NCBI GenBank assembly: GCA_963708805.1 | Contig: CAVPUA010000001.1 | Span: 248,001-312,000, forward strand | DNA: 64,000 nt | Direction: 5' to 3' | DNA from: CAVPUA01 sp963708805 | GTDB lineage: Bacteria > Actinomycetota > Actinomycetes > Mycobacteriales > Jatrophihabitantaceae | Shown: piece after piece, positions 40,907 through 51,458 of the stretch | Layout of the letters: each line of letters starts with the position of its first letter | Position numbering within the stretch: the stretch's first letter is position 1 | Translations under genes and position numbers: made by a program | The notes under the pieces: model-generated | Databases searched by the model: none | What the model was told of the DNA's origin: nothing | The model's input: the letters and a program-made list of their open reading frames with translations, nothing else

Positions 40907-41751
40907 TGCGCCTGCAGGTTCACCACGTCTCGCGCTACACCTATGAGCACCCCGTCGCCATCTCGTTCAACGAGGCGCGCCTGGCCCCGCTGGCGACGTC
41001 GTTCCAGCACCCGCTCGAGTCCGTGGTCCGGATCGAGCCGGCGACCTGGCAGCACCGCTACACCGACTACTGGGGAACGCGCGTGCACGTGTTCGAGGCC
41101 CAGCACCAGCACCGCGAGCTGGTCGTCGAGGCGACGAGCACCGTCGAGTCCAACGCCGACCTGATCCCCACCGCCGATCTCGACATCGGCTGGGACGACC
41201 TGCGTGACGACGAACTGCGCAGCGAGTACGCCGAGTACCTCGTCCAGACGTCGGCGACCCAGCCCGTCGCCGAGCTGGCCGAGCTGGCCGCGGGTCTGGC
41301 GGCGCAGAACTCGCCCAACGACACCGCCCTGGGCATCTGCACGATGATCAACGAGCAGATGACCTACGAGCCCGGGTCGACCGGCGTGACGACCGTCGGA
41401 TCCGAGGCGTGGACGGCGCGGGCCGGGGTCTGCCAGGACTACGCGCACGTGGTGATCGGCGCGCTGCGTCACGTCGGTCTGCCGGCGCGCTACGTCTCGG
41501 GCTATCTGCATCCCGAACGTGACCCGCAGATCGGCGTCGCGGCCGTCGGCGAGAGCCACGCCTGGGTCGAATGGTGGCTGGGCGACTGGAACGGCCACGA
41601 CCCGACCAACAACACTCACGCCGGCGAGCGGCACGTCCTGGTCGGACGCGGCCGCGACTACAGCGACGTACCCCCGATCAAGGGCATCGTCGCCGGGCCC
41701 TCGGCCGCCTCGCGGCTCAGCGTTGCGGTCGAGGTCACGCGACTGGGCTGA
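40906..41751 (+). CDS. transglutaminase-like cysteine protease/ligase
   Basis: A 281-residue protein. The N-terminal bacterial transglutaminase-like domain begins MRLQVHHVSRYTYEHPVAIS. The catalytic triad is visible as Cys in ARAGVCQDYAHVVIGALRHV, His in GESHAWVEWWLGDWNGHDPT and Asp in the following DPTNN. It is the third member of the ATP-grasp/alpha-E/transglutaminase operon. By family it may cleave or form the isopeptide bond made by the ligase. GTG 40903 is an alternative start. Confidence 0.92.
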   Translation: MRLQVHHVSRYTYEHPVAISFNEARLAPLATSFQHPLESVVRIEPATWQHRYTDYWGTRVHVFEAQHQHRELVVEATSTVESNADLIPTADLDIGWDDLRDDELRSEYAEYLVQTSATQPVAELAELAAGLAAQNSPNDTALGICTMINEQMTYEPGSTGVTTVGSEAWTARAGVCQDYAHVVIGALRHVGLPARYVSGYLHPERDPQIGVAAVGESHAWVEWWLGDWNGHDPTNNTHAGERHVLVGRGRDYSDVPPIKGIVAGPSAASRLSVAVEVTRLG

Positions 41752-41838
41752 GGCGCGGTCGCATGAAATCCGCCCGGGTGGGTACTCCCCTCTTTGTCGC
41801 ACGCAATACGCGAACGGCAACTGAGGAAGGAATCGATC

Positions 41839-42012
41839 ATGAGCGCTTTGGACAAGGCCAAGAACGCCGTCGAGGACGCCGAAGGCAAGGCCAAGGAGGC
41901 GCTCGGCAAGGTCACGGGCGATCACAGCACCGAGGCCGAGGGCAAGACCGACCAGAGCAAGGCCGACCTCAAGAACGCCGGCGAAAAGGTCAAGGACGCG
42001 TTCAAGCACTGA
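41839..42012 (+). CDS. CsbD-family stress protein
   Basis: A 57-residue highly charged protein with the CsbD pattern KAKNAVEDAEGKAKEALGKV, then GKTDQSKADLKNAGEKVKDA. Members are general-stress proteins of unknown mechanism. AGGAAGGA precedes ATG 41839. A GGGTAC near 41780 resembles a general-stress sigma-factor -10 element, but no convincing -35 partner is seen. A strong terminator follows. Confidence 0.92.
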   Translation: MSALDKAKNAVEDAEGKAKEALGKVTGDHSTEAEGKTDQSKADLKNAGEKVKDAFKH

Positions 42013-42047
42013 GCCTGTCCGTTCGCGCCTGTGGCGGGCGTGAGTGT

Positions 42048-42092
42048 GAGGCCGGTCCAGTGAATCCCGTCGGGTTCACCGGGACCGGCCTC
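42048..42092 (+). terminator. strong stem-loop terminator after csbD
   Basis: GAGGCCGGTCC (42048-42058) pairs perfectly with GGACCGGCCTC (42082-42092). An inner GTGAA/TTCAC extends the stem, and TACTCTTT follows. Confidence 0.9.
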
Positions 42093-42105
42093 TACTCTTT
42101 GACGC

Positions 42106-42768
42106 GTGAGCCTGCCCGCGGATCCGCTCCCGAGCCGGAACGCCGCCGGGCCCGGCCGCTGCGGGGCACCGACACCGAGCCGCCGTTCACCGCCGACCAG
42201 CTGGGGCGGCGCGCTGCAGGTCATGCTGGTGATCGGCGCCGCGGTGTGGATCGTCCAGATCGTCAACGCCGGTGCGAACTACGGCCTGAACCGCTTCGCG
42301 CTGCGCCCGCGCACGATCGACGGGCTGGTGGGCGTCGTCATCTCGCCGTTCCTGTACTCCGAGCTACGGGCAACTGCTCGCCATCACCGGCCCGTTCGTC
42401 CTGCATCGGCTGGGCGATCCTGCTCTCGGGCTGGCGGCCGTTCGTGATCGTCAGCGTGATCGTGATCGTCGTCGGCGGGCTGGCCACCTGGCTGATCGCG
42501 CCGTCGACGCCTGATCGCCGGCGCGAGCGGCCTGGTGCTGGGCTGGGTGGGCTACCTGGTCGCCCGGGCGGTCTTCTCCCGCCGCATCCTGTGGATCGCG
42601 GTCGCCGTCCTGGTCTTCTTCTTCTTCGGTGGCCTGTTCGGCGCGCTTGCTGCCCTCGCTCGACGGCGCCGTCGGCCTGGCAGGAGCACCTGTTCGGGTT
42701 CGCTCGCCGGCGTCCTGGCCGGCTGGGTGCTGCACCCGCGCCGGGCCCGGCGCGCGAAGCCCGCCTGA
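42106..42768 (+). CDS. rhomboid-family intramembrane serine protease, frameshifted
   Basis: Polytopic membrane protease. After removing indels (about 42366, 42409, 42510, 42652, 42684 and 42705) the chain shows VMLVIGAAVWIVQIVNAGAN, the start of the rhomboid core LRPRTIDGLVGVVISPFL, the catalytic Ser motif LIAGASGLVLGWVGYLVARA and the His helix EHLFGFAAGVLAGWVLHPRR. GTG 42106 is the start. It lies two genes before rph as Rv1337 does in Mycobacterium; murI (Rv1338) is not present between it and the metallo-hydrolase. Substrates are unknown. Confidence 0.85.
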
Positions 42769-42825
42769 GCGGACGCTCGCCGGACGAAGTGCGAGGATGG
42801 CCGATGTCGGCATTGACGGCCGCTC

Positions 42826-43581
42826 GTGAAGCTCACCGTCCTCGGTTGCTCGGGCAGCATGGCCGGCCCCGATTCGCCCGCGTCGGGCTATCTGGTCGAG
42901 TGCCGAGGGCTACCGGCTGCTGCTCGACCTGGGCAACGGGGCGTTCGGCGCGCTGCAGCGACACGTCGCTCCGCACGAGGTCGACGCGATCGTGCTGTCG
43001 CACCTGCACGCCGACCACTGCATCGACATGACGTCCTACATCGTGGCCCTGCGCTACGGACCGGTGCGGCCGATCCGGCGGATCCCGGTCTACGGTCCGT
43101 CGGGCACCAAGGACCGCATCGAGGCGGCGTACGACCCGCTGGCCCGCAAGCTCGGCCTGCACGAGTTGTTCGACTTCACGACGCCGCTGCCCGGCGACCC
43201 GGTCGAGCTCGGGCCGTTCCAGGTGTCCTTCGCGCCTGGTGAACCACCCCGTCCCGACCTATCGCGGTCCTGGTCGACGACGGTCATCGGCTCGTCTACT
43301 CCGGCGACACCGGCGAGAGCGACGCGCTGGTCGAGCTGGCGACGGGCGCCGACGTGCTGCTGTGCGAGGCGTCCTTCAGCGCCACCGACGAGTACGTCCC
43401 CGACCTGCACCTGACCGGACGGCAGGCCGGCGAGCACGCCGCGCGGGCCGGCGTCGGGCACGTTGATCATCACGCACGTCCAGCCGTGGAACTCGCGGGA
43501 GGAGGCGGTGGCCGAGGCGTCGGCCGTCGTTCGACGGCGAGGTCGTCGCCGCCGACACCGGACGCCGTCTTCGAGGTCTGA
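42826..43581 (+). CDS. Rv1339-like metallo-hydrolase (putative cAMP phosphodiesterase), frameshifted
   Basis: MBL-fold/RNase Z-like enzyme. It starts VKLTVLGCSGSMAGPDSPAS. The zinc motif is VLSHLHADHCIDMTSYIVAL, followed by HPVPTYG, YSGDTGESDALVELATGAD, CEASF and, after correction, IITHVQPWN. Its position before rph-rdgB and its sequence match mycobacterial Rv1339, reported as an atypical class II cyclic-nucleotide phosphodiesterase. GTG 42826 is the start. Indels lie near 42904, 43222, 43250, 43461, 43528 and 43560. It overlaps no neighbour but is 12 bp from the TMEM175 gene. Confidence 0.85.
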
Positions 43582-43593
43582 CGCGTGCGCACG

Positions 43594-44233
43594 ATGAGCG
43601 GCAAGGGCCGCGTCGAGGCGTTCAGCGACGGCGTGATCGCCGTCGCCATCACGCTGCTCGTGCTCGACCTGCACGTCGACGTCCGAGGGCAAGGGCAGCC
43701 TGGCCCACCAGATCGGCTCGAACGTGGCCGACCTACGCCGCCTACGTCGTGACGTTCTTCGTCATCGGCGTCATCTGGGTCAACCACCACGCGCTGTTCA
43801 GCCTGGTCGACAAGACCGACCGGCTGCTGCTGTTCTACAACCTCGTGCTGCTGCTGGCCGTCTCGTCGCATGCCGTTCGCGACCTCGGTGCTGGCCGACT
43901 ATCTGCGCGTGGGCGGAGCGGACGCCCGGCTGGCCGTGATCATCTACGGCGCGGTCAACGAGCTGATGTCGATCGGGTTCGCGCTGATGCTGCACCGCAT
44001 GGTCGACGGCGGACTGCTGATCGTGCCGGTCGAGCCGCGAGCCGGGACGGCGGGCGGTGCAGCGCTTCGGGCTCGGCCTGTTCGTCTACCCGGTGATCAC
44101 CGCGGTCGGACTGTGGTCGCCGCAGATCATGCTCGTGCTCTACGCGTTGATCACGGCGTACTACCTGTTCGAGCAGACGCCGATCCTGGGGCGCGAGGAC
44201 GCGCGTAGCGATCATGATGCCGAGGACGCGTGA
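43594..44233 (+). CDS. TMEM175-family potassium-channel-like membrane protein, frameshifted
   Basis: DUF1211/TMEM175 protein, a two-repeat or single-repeat six-helix K+ channel family. The signature helix is VEAFSDGVIAVAITLLVLDL. The second segment is AAYVVTFFVIGVIWVNHHAL, followed by DRLLLFYNLVLLLAVSSMPF and the last helices ending ALITAYYLFEQTPILGRED. Indels lie near 43683, 43732, 43868 and 44045. It starts at ATG 43594. It begins the block that separates the Rv1339-like gene from rph. Confidence 0.85.
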
Positions 44234-44373
44234 TAACGCAGCCTCGCCATCATGATCGTCGTAAGGACTCGGGGGAGATCTACGCGGTCCGCGTGCACTC
44301 TTGCGACCCTGCCGCCTCCGGATCCGCCCCGAAAGGTCCTCGCCCTAGATTGTGGATAACGCTCGGCAGCTGT

Positions 44374-44425
44374 TGATCAACTGCGTCTGGTGGCCCCTGG
44401 GCGGGCCGGAACTCGCAGTTGATCA
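44374..44425. repeat. dispersed palindromic element, copy 1
   Basis: TGATCAACTGCG (44374-44385) and CGCAGTTGATCA (44414-44425) are perfect 12-bp arms. The centre contains GGCCC...GGGCC. A related copy lies at 52875. It abuts the yjbQ stop codon (44428-44430) and so may terminate that gene. Confidence 0.8.
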
Positions 44426-44427
44426 CG

Positions 44428-44820
44428 TCAGGTAGCTGAGCCGCACCGTCCGCTCGGCGTTGTCGATGTTGGTGTCGACCAGGCAGATCGACTGCCAGGT
44501 GCCCAGCGTCAGCCGTCCGGCCGACGACCGGCACGGTGATCGACGGCGCGATGAAGCCGGCAGCACGTGATCACGGCCGTGGCCCGGAGGAGCCGTGCCG
44601 GTGCTCCCAGCGGCCGTCGCGCGGCAGCAGCGAGTCGATCGCGGTGAGCAGGTCGTCGTCGCAGCCGGCGCCGGTCTCGATGATCGCCAGCCCGGCGGTG
44701 GCGTGCGGGACGAAGACGTTGAGCAGGCCGTCGCCGGACACGAAGTCCTCGCACTCGCGGGTCAGGTCGACCACCCGCGCCTGGCGACCCGGTCCGGACG
44801 GTGAATGTGGTCGTCTGCAT
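44428..44820 (-). CDS. YjbQ / UPF0047 family protein, frameshifted
   Basis: Secondary thiamine-phosphate-synthase-type protein of about 130 residues. It starts MQTTTFTVRTGSGRQARVVD (after correction). The conserved core is NVFVPHATAGLAIIETGAGC, then WEHRHGSSGHGRDHVLPAFI and LTLGTWQSICLVD, which together form the metal- or phosphate-binding site of the family. Indels lie near 44790, 44580, 44555 and 44520. It is divergent from the AfsR-like regulator with 35 bp between starts. The physiological role is unresolved. Confidence 0.8.
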
Positions 44821-44855
44821 GAATCCATCCTGCCAACCGCTGGGAGGATGGCCAG

Positions 44856-47800
44856 GTGCGCATCGCAGTGCTCGGCCCGCTTGCGGTCGTCGTGGACGGC
44901 CGCGACGTCCCGATCACCGGCGGACGGCTGCGCGCGCTGCTGACCCAGCTGGCCCTGGCCGCCCCGCACGCCGTCAGCCCGACGCGCCCTGGCCGAGCGC
45001 CTGTGGCCCGACGATCCGCCCGCCGACGTCGCCAACGCGCTGCAGTCGCTGGTGTCGCGCCTGCGGCGGGCGCTCGGCGACCCGGCGTCGATCAGCCAGT
45101 CGCCGGCCGGGCTACGCGCTGGCGGTCGACCGCGACGACGTCGACGTCCACGAGTTCACCCGGCTGGCCCGTTCGGCCCACGCCGACCTGGCCGCCGACC
45201 GTCCGGATCGCGGCGCGTGCCGCGGCCGCAGGCGGCGCTGGCCCTCTGGCGGGGCGATCCGCCCGACGAGCTGGCGGCGCAGCTGGGCGAGCTGTGCCTG
45301 CAGGTGCGCGGCGATCTGCTCGAGGCGCGGCTGCGGCTGGGCGAGGCGCCGGGCGTGGTGCGCCGAACTCGACGAGCTGGTCGCCGAGTACCCGCTGCGC
45401 GAGCGGCTACGTCGAGCTGCTGATGCGCGCGCTGGTCGCGGACGGCCGCCCGGCCGAGGCGCTGGCCGCCTTCGAGCGACTGCGCCAGACGCTGGCCGAC
45501 GAGCTCGGCACCGACCCGTCGGCGGCCCTGCAGGAGCTGCATCTGGCCGTGCTGCGCGGTGAGGTCGCGCCCGCCAAGCCGGCGCCGGTCGGCCGCGACA
45601 CGCTGCCGGCGGCGTTGACCAGCTTCGTCGGCCGCGAGGACCAGCAGAAGCGCATCGCCGAGCTGCTGACGTCCTCGCGGTTGATCACGCTGGTCGGTCC
45701 GGGCGGGGCCGGCAAGACCCGGCTGGCGATCGAGTCCGGCCGCACCCTGCGCGAGACCGGCCCGGCCCGCGACGGCATCTGGCTGGCCGAGCTGGCACCG
45801 GTGGTCAACCCCGACGACGTCGCCCAGGCGATCTACGACGGCATCGGCGTGCGCGAGGCCGCGCTGCTCGAACGGGCCGGCCAGAGCGCCCGGGACGTGA
45901 TCGACCGCCTCGTCGAGGTGCTCAGCGACCGGTCGGCCGTCCTGATCGTCGACAACTGCGAGCACGTCCTCGAGGCGGCCGCCCAGGTCACCACGACCCT
46001 GCTGGCCCGCTGCCCACGGCTGCGGGTGATCACCACCAGCCGCGAGCCGCTGGGCGTCGTCGGCGAGACGTTGGTGCCGGTGCCGCCGCTGGAGCAGCCC
46101 GCCGAGGACTCGCTCGACCCGGCCGACTACCCGGCCATGCGGCTGTTCGCCGACCGCGCGGCGGCGGTGGCGCCGGACTTCGCGCTGACGCCGGACGTCG
46201 CTGGCTCCGGTGGCCGAGATCGTCCGCCGGCTGGACGGGCTGCCGCTGGCGATCGAGCTGGCCGCGGCCCGGATGCGGTCGATGCCGGTGGAGCAGATCG
46301 CGGCCCGGCTCTCGGACCGGTTCCGGCTGCTGGCCGGCGGCAACCGCGCGGCCGTCGCCCGGCACCGCACGCTGCGGGCGGTCGTCGAGTGGAGCTGGGA
46401 GCTGCTCGAGCCCGCGGAGCGCGACGCTGGTCGAGCGGCTGGCGGTCTTCAGCGGCGGCATCTCCGTCGACGCGGCGGCGGCCGTGTACGGCGGCGACGA
46501 CGTCGAAGGCCGGCTGACGTCCCTGGTCGAGAAGTCCTTGCTGCAGCTGCTCGGCCGCGCGCGGCGAGCCGCGCTACCGGATGCTCGAGACGATCCGCGA
46601 GTACGGCCTCGATCAGCTGGCTGCGCGGGGCGAGGTCGCCGAGGTTCGGACGGCCCACGCCGCCTACTTCGCGCGACCTCGTCGCCACCGCCGAGCCGCT
46701 GATCCGCACGCGGTGATCAGCTGCCGTGGATGGCCCGGCTCGAGATCGAGCAGCCCGACATCCTCGGCGCGGTCAAGTTCCTCGCCGACAGCGGCGAGGC
46801 CCAGGCCGCGCTCGAGATCGTCGTCGGCCTGGCCTGGTACTGGATGATCCTCGGCCGGCACAACGAGGTCGCGACCTGGACCAAGCTCGCCCTCGACGCG
46901 CGGGCGAGCGGACCGAGGACATCAGCCTGCTGGCCGAGGCCTTCAACGCGATCAACGCGGCCGCCTGGGAGTCCGAGCAGGAGCCGCAGACGTTCTCGGA
47001 CGCGGACGCCGCGACACGGGCTCGAGTCGCTGCGCGATCGGCTGGCCGCGGTCGGTCCCGGTCGGCATCCGATGCTGGTGATGCTGCGACCGATCCTGGC
47101 CATGTTCGTCAGCTTCACCTCCGACGAGCAGCATCGACAAGAGCGGCTTCGACGAAGCCATTGCCTCGCCCGATCCGTGGGTCGCCGCCGCCGATCCGCA
47201 GCTTCCGGGCCGCGTTCGCCGAGAACGAGGGCGACGTCGAGGGCATGCGCGAGGACGCGACGATCGCGCTGGCCGAGTTCCGCCGGCTGGGGGAGCGGTG
47301 GGGGCAGGCGAACACGTTGCAGGTGCTGGCTCAGGTCGACCTGATGGACGGGCCAGCTGGCCGAGGCCGAGGCCGCGTTCGGCGAGGCGCTGCGACTCAC
47401 GACCGAGCTCGGTTCGACCGAGGACCAGGTGTTCCTGCGGATCCGGCTGGTCGACGTCCTACATGCGCCAGGGGCGCGAGGGCGAGGCCCGCGCCCAGAT
47501 GCGGTTGATCGACGAGCGAGGTCCAGGAGCGTCCGGCCGCGTCGTTCGAGTCGATGTTCATCGGCATCCTGCAGGCCGACATCGCCCTGACCGACGGCCG
47601 GCTCGACGAGGCTCGCCGGCTGCAGCGCGAGTGCCTCGACCGCATCGAGCACATGCCCGATGTCGCGCCCCGTCGAGGCCACGGCGTGGCGATCTCGCTG
47701 GCCGTCGCGGGCAAGATCGACTTGGCGCTGGGCAAGGTGGACGACGCGCGTGACCACCTGCGCGATGCCTACCGCGCACGGGGTCGGGACGCAGGACATG

Positions 47801-48054
47801 CCGATCCTGGCGACCGTCGGCGCCTGCGTCGCCCGCCTGGCGGCCGAGGTCGGGCGGGCCGCAGACGCGGCCGAGATCCTGGGCGCGTCGGCCCAGCTGC
47901 GCGGCTCGGACGATGCCACCAACCCCAACATCGCGCCGCTCGTCGAACGGCTGCAGGCTGAGGGGCCGGACTTCGTCAGCCGACGTACGCGACGGGCCGG
48001 GCCCTGCGCGCGATCGAGGCGATCGCGCGGCTGGACCCGGCCCTACTCGACTGA
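44856..48054 (+). CDS. AfsR/SARP-type regulator (BTAD, NB-ARC-like ATPase, TPR), heavily frameshifted
   Basis: Large multidomain transcriptional activator of about 1,050 residues. The N-terminal OmpR-like winged helix starts VRIAVLGPLAVVVDGRDVPI, then LQSLVSRLRRALGDP. The bacterial activation (BTAD) domain ends LADELGTDPSAALQELHLAV. The NTPase begins with Walker A GPGGAGKTRLAIES and Walker B VLIVDNCEHV, followed by GLPLAIELAAARMRSMPVEQ. The C-terminal half is TPR-like. More than ten indels interrupt it. It faces a DrrAB exporter convergently and may control it or a metabolite cluster elsewhere. It ends at a nested palindrome. Confidence 0.85.
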
Positions 48055-48100
48055 CGCTCATGTCGAGGCGTCGTCATGACGACGCACTGACATGAGCGTC
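48053..48100. terminator. nested palindrome between convergent genes
   Basis: Outer arms GACGCTCATGTC (48053-48064) and GACATGAGCGTC (48089-48100) are perfect and enclose a perfect 18-bp palindrome GCGTCGTCATGACGACGC (48068-48085). It overlaps the regulator stop and ends eight bases before the permease stop, so it fits a bidirectional terminator. Confidence 0.85.
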
Positions 48101-48107
48101 GACGGGC

Positions 48108-48924
48108 TCAGGCTCGCTTGTTGTAGCCGCGCAGCGCCAGCGGGACGAAGACGATCAGCAGGCCGGCCATCCAGCCCAGCGTCCAGAGCAGGTCGGACTG
48201 CAGGGGCGTGCCGAGCATCAACCCGCGCACGGCGCCGGCGAGGTGCGAGATCGGATTGACCTTCACGAACGCCTGCAACCAGCCCGGCATCGTGTTGGTC
48301 GGCGCGAACGTGCTGCTGCCGAACGAGAGCGGCAAGATCAACAGGAACATGATGCCCTGCACCGACCCGGACGTCCGGGCGATCATGCCGACCCAGACCG
48401 AGATCCAGCAGAAGCACAGCGCGAAGCCGATCGCGAGAGCGAGGGCGGCGACCGTGCGCACCGGGTCGGTCTCGATCGCGGAAGCCCAGGACGTAGCCGA
48501 AGCCGAGCATGACGACGCACAGGATCAGGTAGCGGGCGAAGTCGGCCAGCACGGCGCCGACCAGTGGCGCCGACCGGGCGATCGGCAGTGAGCGGAACCG
48601 GTCGAAGACGCCCTTCTCGATGTCGGCGTTGAGGTTCTGGCCGAGCGCCACGCTGCCCATCGCGATCGTCTGTCCGAGCAGGCCGGGCAGCAGGAACTGC
48701 AGGTAGTGGTGCTGCGAGCCGCCGGCGATGGCGCCGCCGAACACGTAGGTGAACAGCAGCAGGAAGATGATCGGCTGGACGGTGACGTCGATCAACTGCT
48801 CCGGCGTGCGCGTCGTCTTGATCAAGTTCCGCTTGGCCAGCGCGAGGACGTGGCGCAGGTTGCGGTTGGGGATGCGGTGGGTGTCGTCGGGCTCGATCGT
48901 CGGCCGGACGCTCGAGGGCGGTGG

Positions 48925-48928
<4 letters not shown>
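48108..48928 (-). CDS. ABC-2 type exporter permease (DrrB type), frameshifted
   Basis: Six-helix exporter permease of the daunorubicin-resistance type. It has NLIKTTRTPEQLIDVTVQPI, the first helix IIFLLLFTYVFGGAIAGG, FLLPGLLGQTIAMGSVALGQ, the coupling region EKGVFDRFRSLPIARSAPLV and C-terminal VNPISHLAGAVRGLMLGTP. Indels near 48912, 48860 and 48480 break it. The start overlaps the ATPase stop (ATGA at 48925-48928). The substrate could be a lipid, antibiotic or peptide. Confidence 0.87.
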
Positions 48929-49878
<950 letters not shown>

Positions 49879-49961
49879 GGTCACACAGTGACCGGTGCCG
49901 CTGACACGGCGCGCACATGCCGCTGGCATCCCCTGTCAGGCGGCTGCCATAGGCTCGGGGC

Positions 49962-50684
49962 ATGTCTCGTCCTGACGGTCGCGCCGCCGACCAACTCCGC
50001 CCCATCACGATCACCCGCGACTGGCAGAAGTATGCCGAGGGCTCCGCGCTCGTCCAGTTCGGCGAGACGAAGGTGCTCTGCGCGGCGTCGGTCCAGACCG
50101 GCGTCCCGCGCTGGCGCAAGGGCAGCGGCCTGGGCTGGGTGACGGCCGAGTACTCGATGCTCCCGCGGGCCACTCTCACCCGCAACGACCGGGAGTCGGT
50201 CAAGGGCAAGATCGGCGGTCGTACGCACGAGATCTCGCGGCTGATCGGCCGCTCGCTGCGCGCGGCGATCGATCTGGCCGCCCTCGGCGAGAACTCGATC
50301 TCGATCGACTGTGACGTGTTGCAGGCCGACGGTGGCACCCGCACGGCGGCCATCACCGGGGCCTACGTGGCCCTCGTCGACGCCATCGCGTGGCTCGATG
50401 GCAAGGGGGCGCTGGCCAAGAAGAACCCGCTGATCAACTCGATCTCGGCGGTGTCGGTCGGCGTCATCGACGGCGAGCCACGCCTGGACCTGATGTACCT
50501 CGAGGACGTCAGCGCCGAGACCGACATGAACGTCGTCGTCACCGGCGCGGGCGAGTTCGTCGAGGTGCAGGGAACGGCCGAGGGTGTGCCGTTCCGTCGC
50601 GACGAACTCGACGCGCTGCTCGACCTGGCCGTTGGTGGCTGCGCTTCGCTGGCCGAGATCCAGGCCGCCGCGCTCGCTTCATGA
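49962..50684 (+). CDS. rph: ribonuclease PH
   Basis: Phosphorolytic 3'-5' exoribonuclease that trims tRNA 3' ends. The 240-residue protein is intact: RPDGRAADQLRPITITRDWQ, SALVQFGETKVLCAASVQ, the phosphate-binding GRTHEISRLIGRSLRAAIDL, DCDVLQADGGTRTAAITGAY and MNVVVTGAGEFVEVQGTAEG. Its stop overlaps the rdgB start (ATGA). The rph-rdgB pair and the upstream Rv1339-like gene match Mycobacterium Rv1339-Rv1341. Confidence 0.97.
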   Translation: MSRPDGRAADQLRPITITRDWQKYAEGSALVQFGETKVLCAASVQTGVPRWRKGSGLGWVTAEYSMLPRATLTRNDRESVKGKIGGRTHEISRLIGRSLRAAIDLAALGENSISIDCDVLQADGGTRTAAITGAYVALVDAIAWLDGKGALAKKNPLINSISAVSVGVIDGEPRLDLMYLEDVSAETDMNVVVTGAGEFVEVQGTAEGVPFRRDELDALLDLAVGGCASLAEIQAAALAS

Positions 50685-51274
50685 AACTGCTCCTCGCGTC
50701 GCGTAACGCCAAGAAACTCGCGGAACTGCGGCGGATTCTGTCGCCGCTGGTCGATGTCACGGTCGTCGGGCTGGACGACGTTCCGCCCTATGACGAGGTG
50801 CCCGAGTCCGGTGCGACCTTCGCCGACAACGCCCTGATCAAGGCCCGCGAGGGCTTTGCCCACACCGGGCTGCCGACCGTGGCCGACGACTCCGGGCTGA
50901 CGGTCGACGCGCTCAACGGCATGCCGGGGGTGCTGTCGGCGCGCTGGTCGGGCCGACACGGCGACGACCGGGCCAACCTGGAACTGGTGCTCGCCCAGCT
51001 GGCCGACGTCCCCGACTCGCGGCTCGGTGCGGCGTTCGTCTGCTCGGCGGCGCTGGTCTGGGACGGCGGCGAGCTGGTGGTCGACGGCGAGATGACCGGG
51101 CACCTGATCCGCACGCCGCGGGGGGATGGCGGCTTCGGCTACGACCCGATCTTCGTCGCGTCCGGAGACACGCGGACGTCGGCGGAGCTGACTCCCGAGG
51201 AGAAGGACGCGATCAGTCACCGGGGCAAGGCGATGCGCGCGCTGGCTCCGCGGATCGCCGCCGTCCTCGGTTGA
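50681..51274 (+). CDS. rdgB: RdgB/HAM1 family XTP/dITP pyrophosphatase
   Basis: House-cleaning nucleotide pyrophosphatase that removes dITP and XTP from the pool. It is 197 residues long: LLLASRNAKKLAELRRIL, the metal-binding ESGATFADNALIKAREGF, VADDSGLTVDALNGMPGVLS, the substrate segment GDGGFGYDPIFVA and AISHRGKAMRAL. It is coupled to rph by overlap. Confidence 0.97.
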   Translation: MKLLLASRNAKKLAELRRILSPLVDVTVVGLDDVPPYDEVPESGATFADNALIKAREGFAHTGLPTVADDSGLTVDALNGMPGVLSARWSGRHGDDRANLELVLAQLADVPDSRLGAAFVCSAALVWDGGELVVDGEMTGHLIRTPRGDGGFGYDPIFVASGDTRTSAELTPEEKDAISHRGKAMRALAPRIAAVLG

Positions 51275-51413
51275 GGCTGGCGCGTTCTCTGAGTTCACGA
51301 GCGGCACCGACGAGGTCATCTGCTCGCGGTTTGGTTGCCGCCCCCGGGCTGCGGCTCGCTTGTCGCGCTTTGCTCAAGATCAAGAGAATTCCGTGTTATA
51401 TATGGCAATTCGC

Positions 51414-51443
51414 TTGACACCACTTGTCCAGTTCGCCTAGAAT
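51414..51443 (+). promoter_or_regulatory. sigma-70-type promoter of the 13E12 gene
   Basis: TTGACA (51414-51419) and TAGAAT (51438-51443) are 18 bp apart, an almost consensus housekeeping promoter. The start codon GTG is only eight bases past the -10 box, so transcription probably begins at or next to the start codon. Confidence 0.75.
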
Positions 51444-51458
51444 CGAACACGTGTTCGA
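51443..51458 (+). promoter_or_regulatory. LexA SOS box
   Basis: TCGAACACGTGTTCGA is a perfect 16-bp palindrome and an exact match to the mycobacterial SOS box TCGAAC-N4-GTTCGA. It touches the -10 box and covers the start codon, so bound LexA would block initiation. Confidence 0.85.

Noticed and set aside
44351..44359. Perfect DnaA box (TTATCCACA on the minus strand)
   Set aside because: Only a single box was found, with no AT-rich unwinding region and no dnaA/dnaN nearby, so it is not evidence for an origin.
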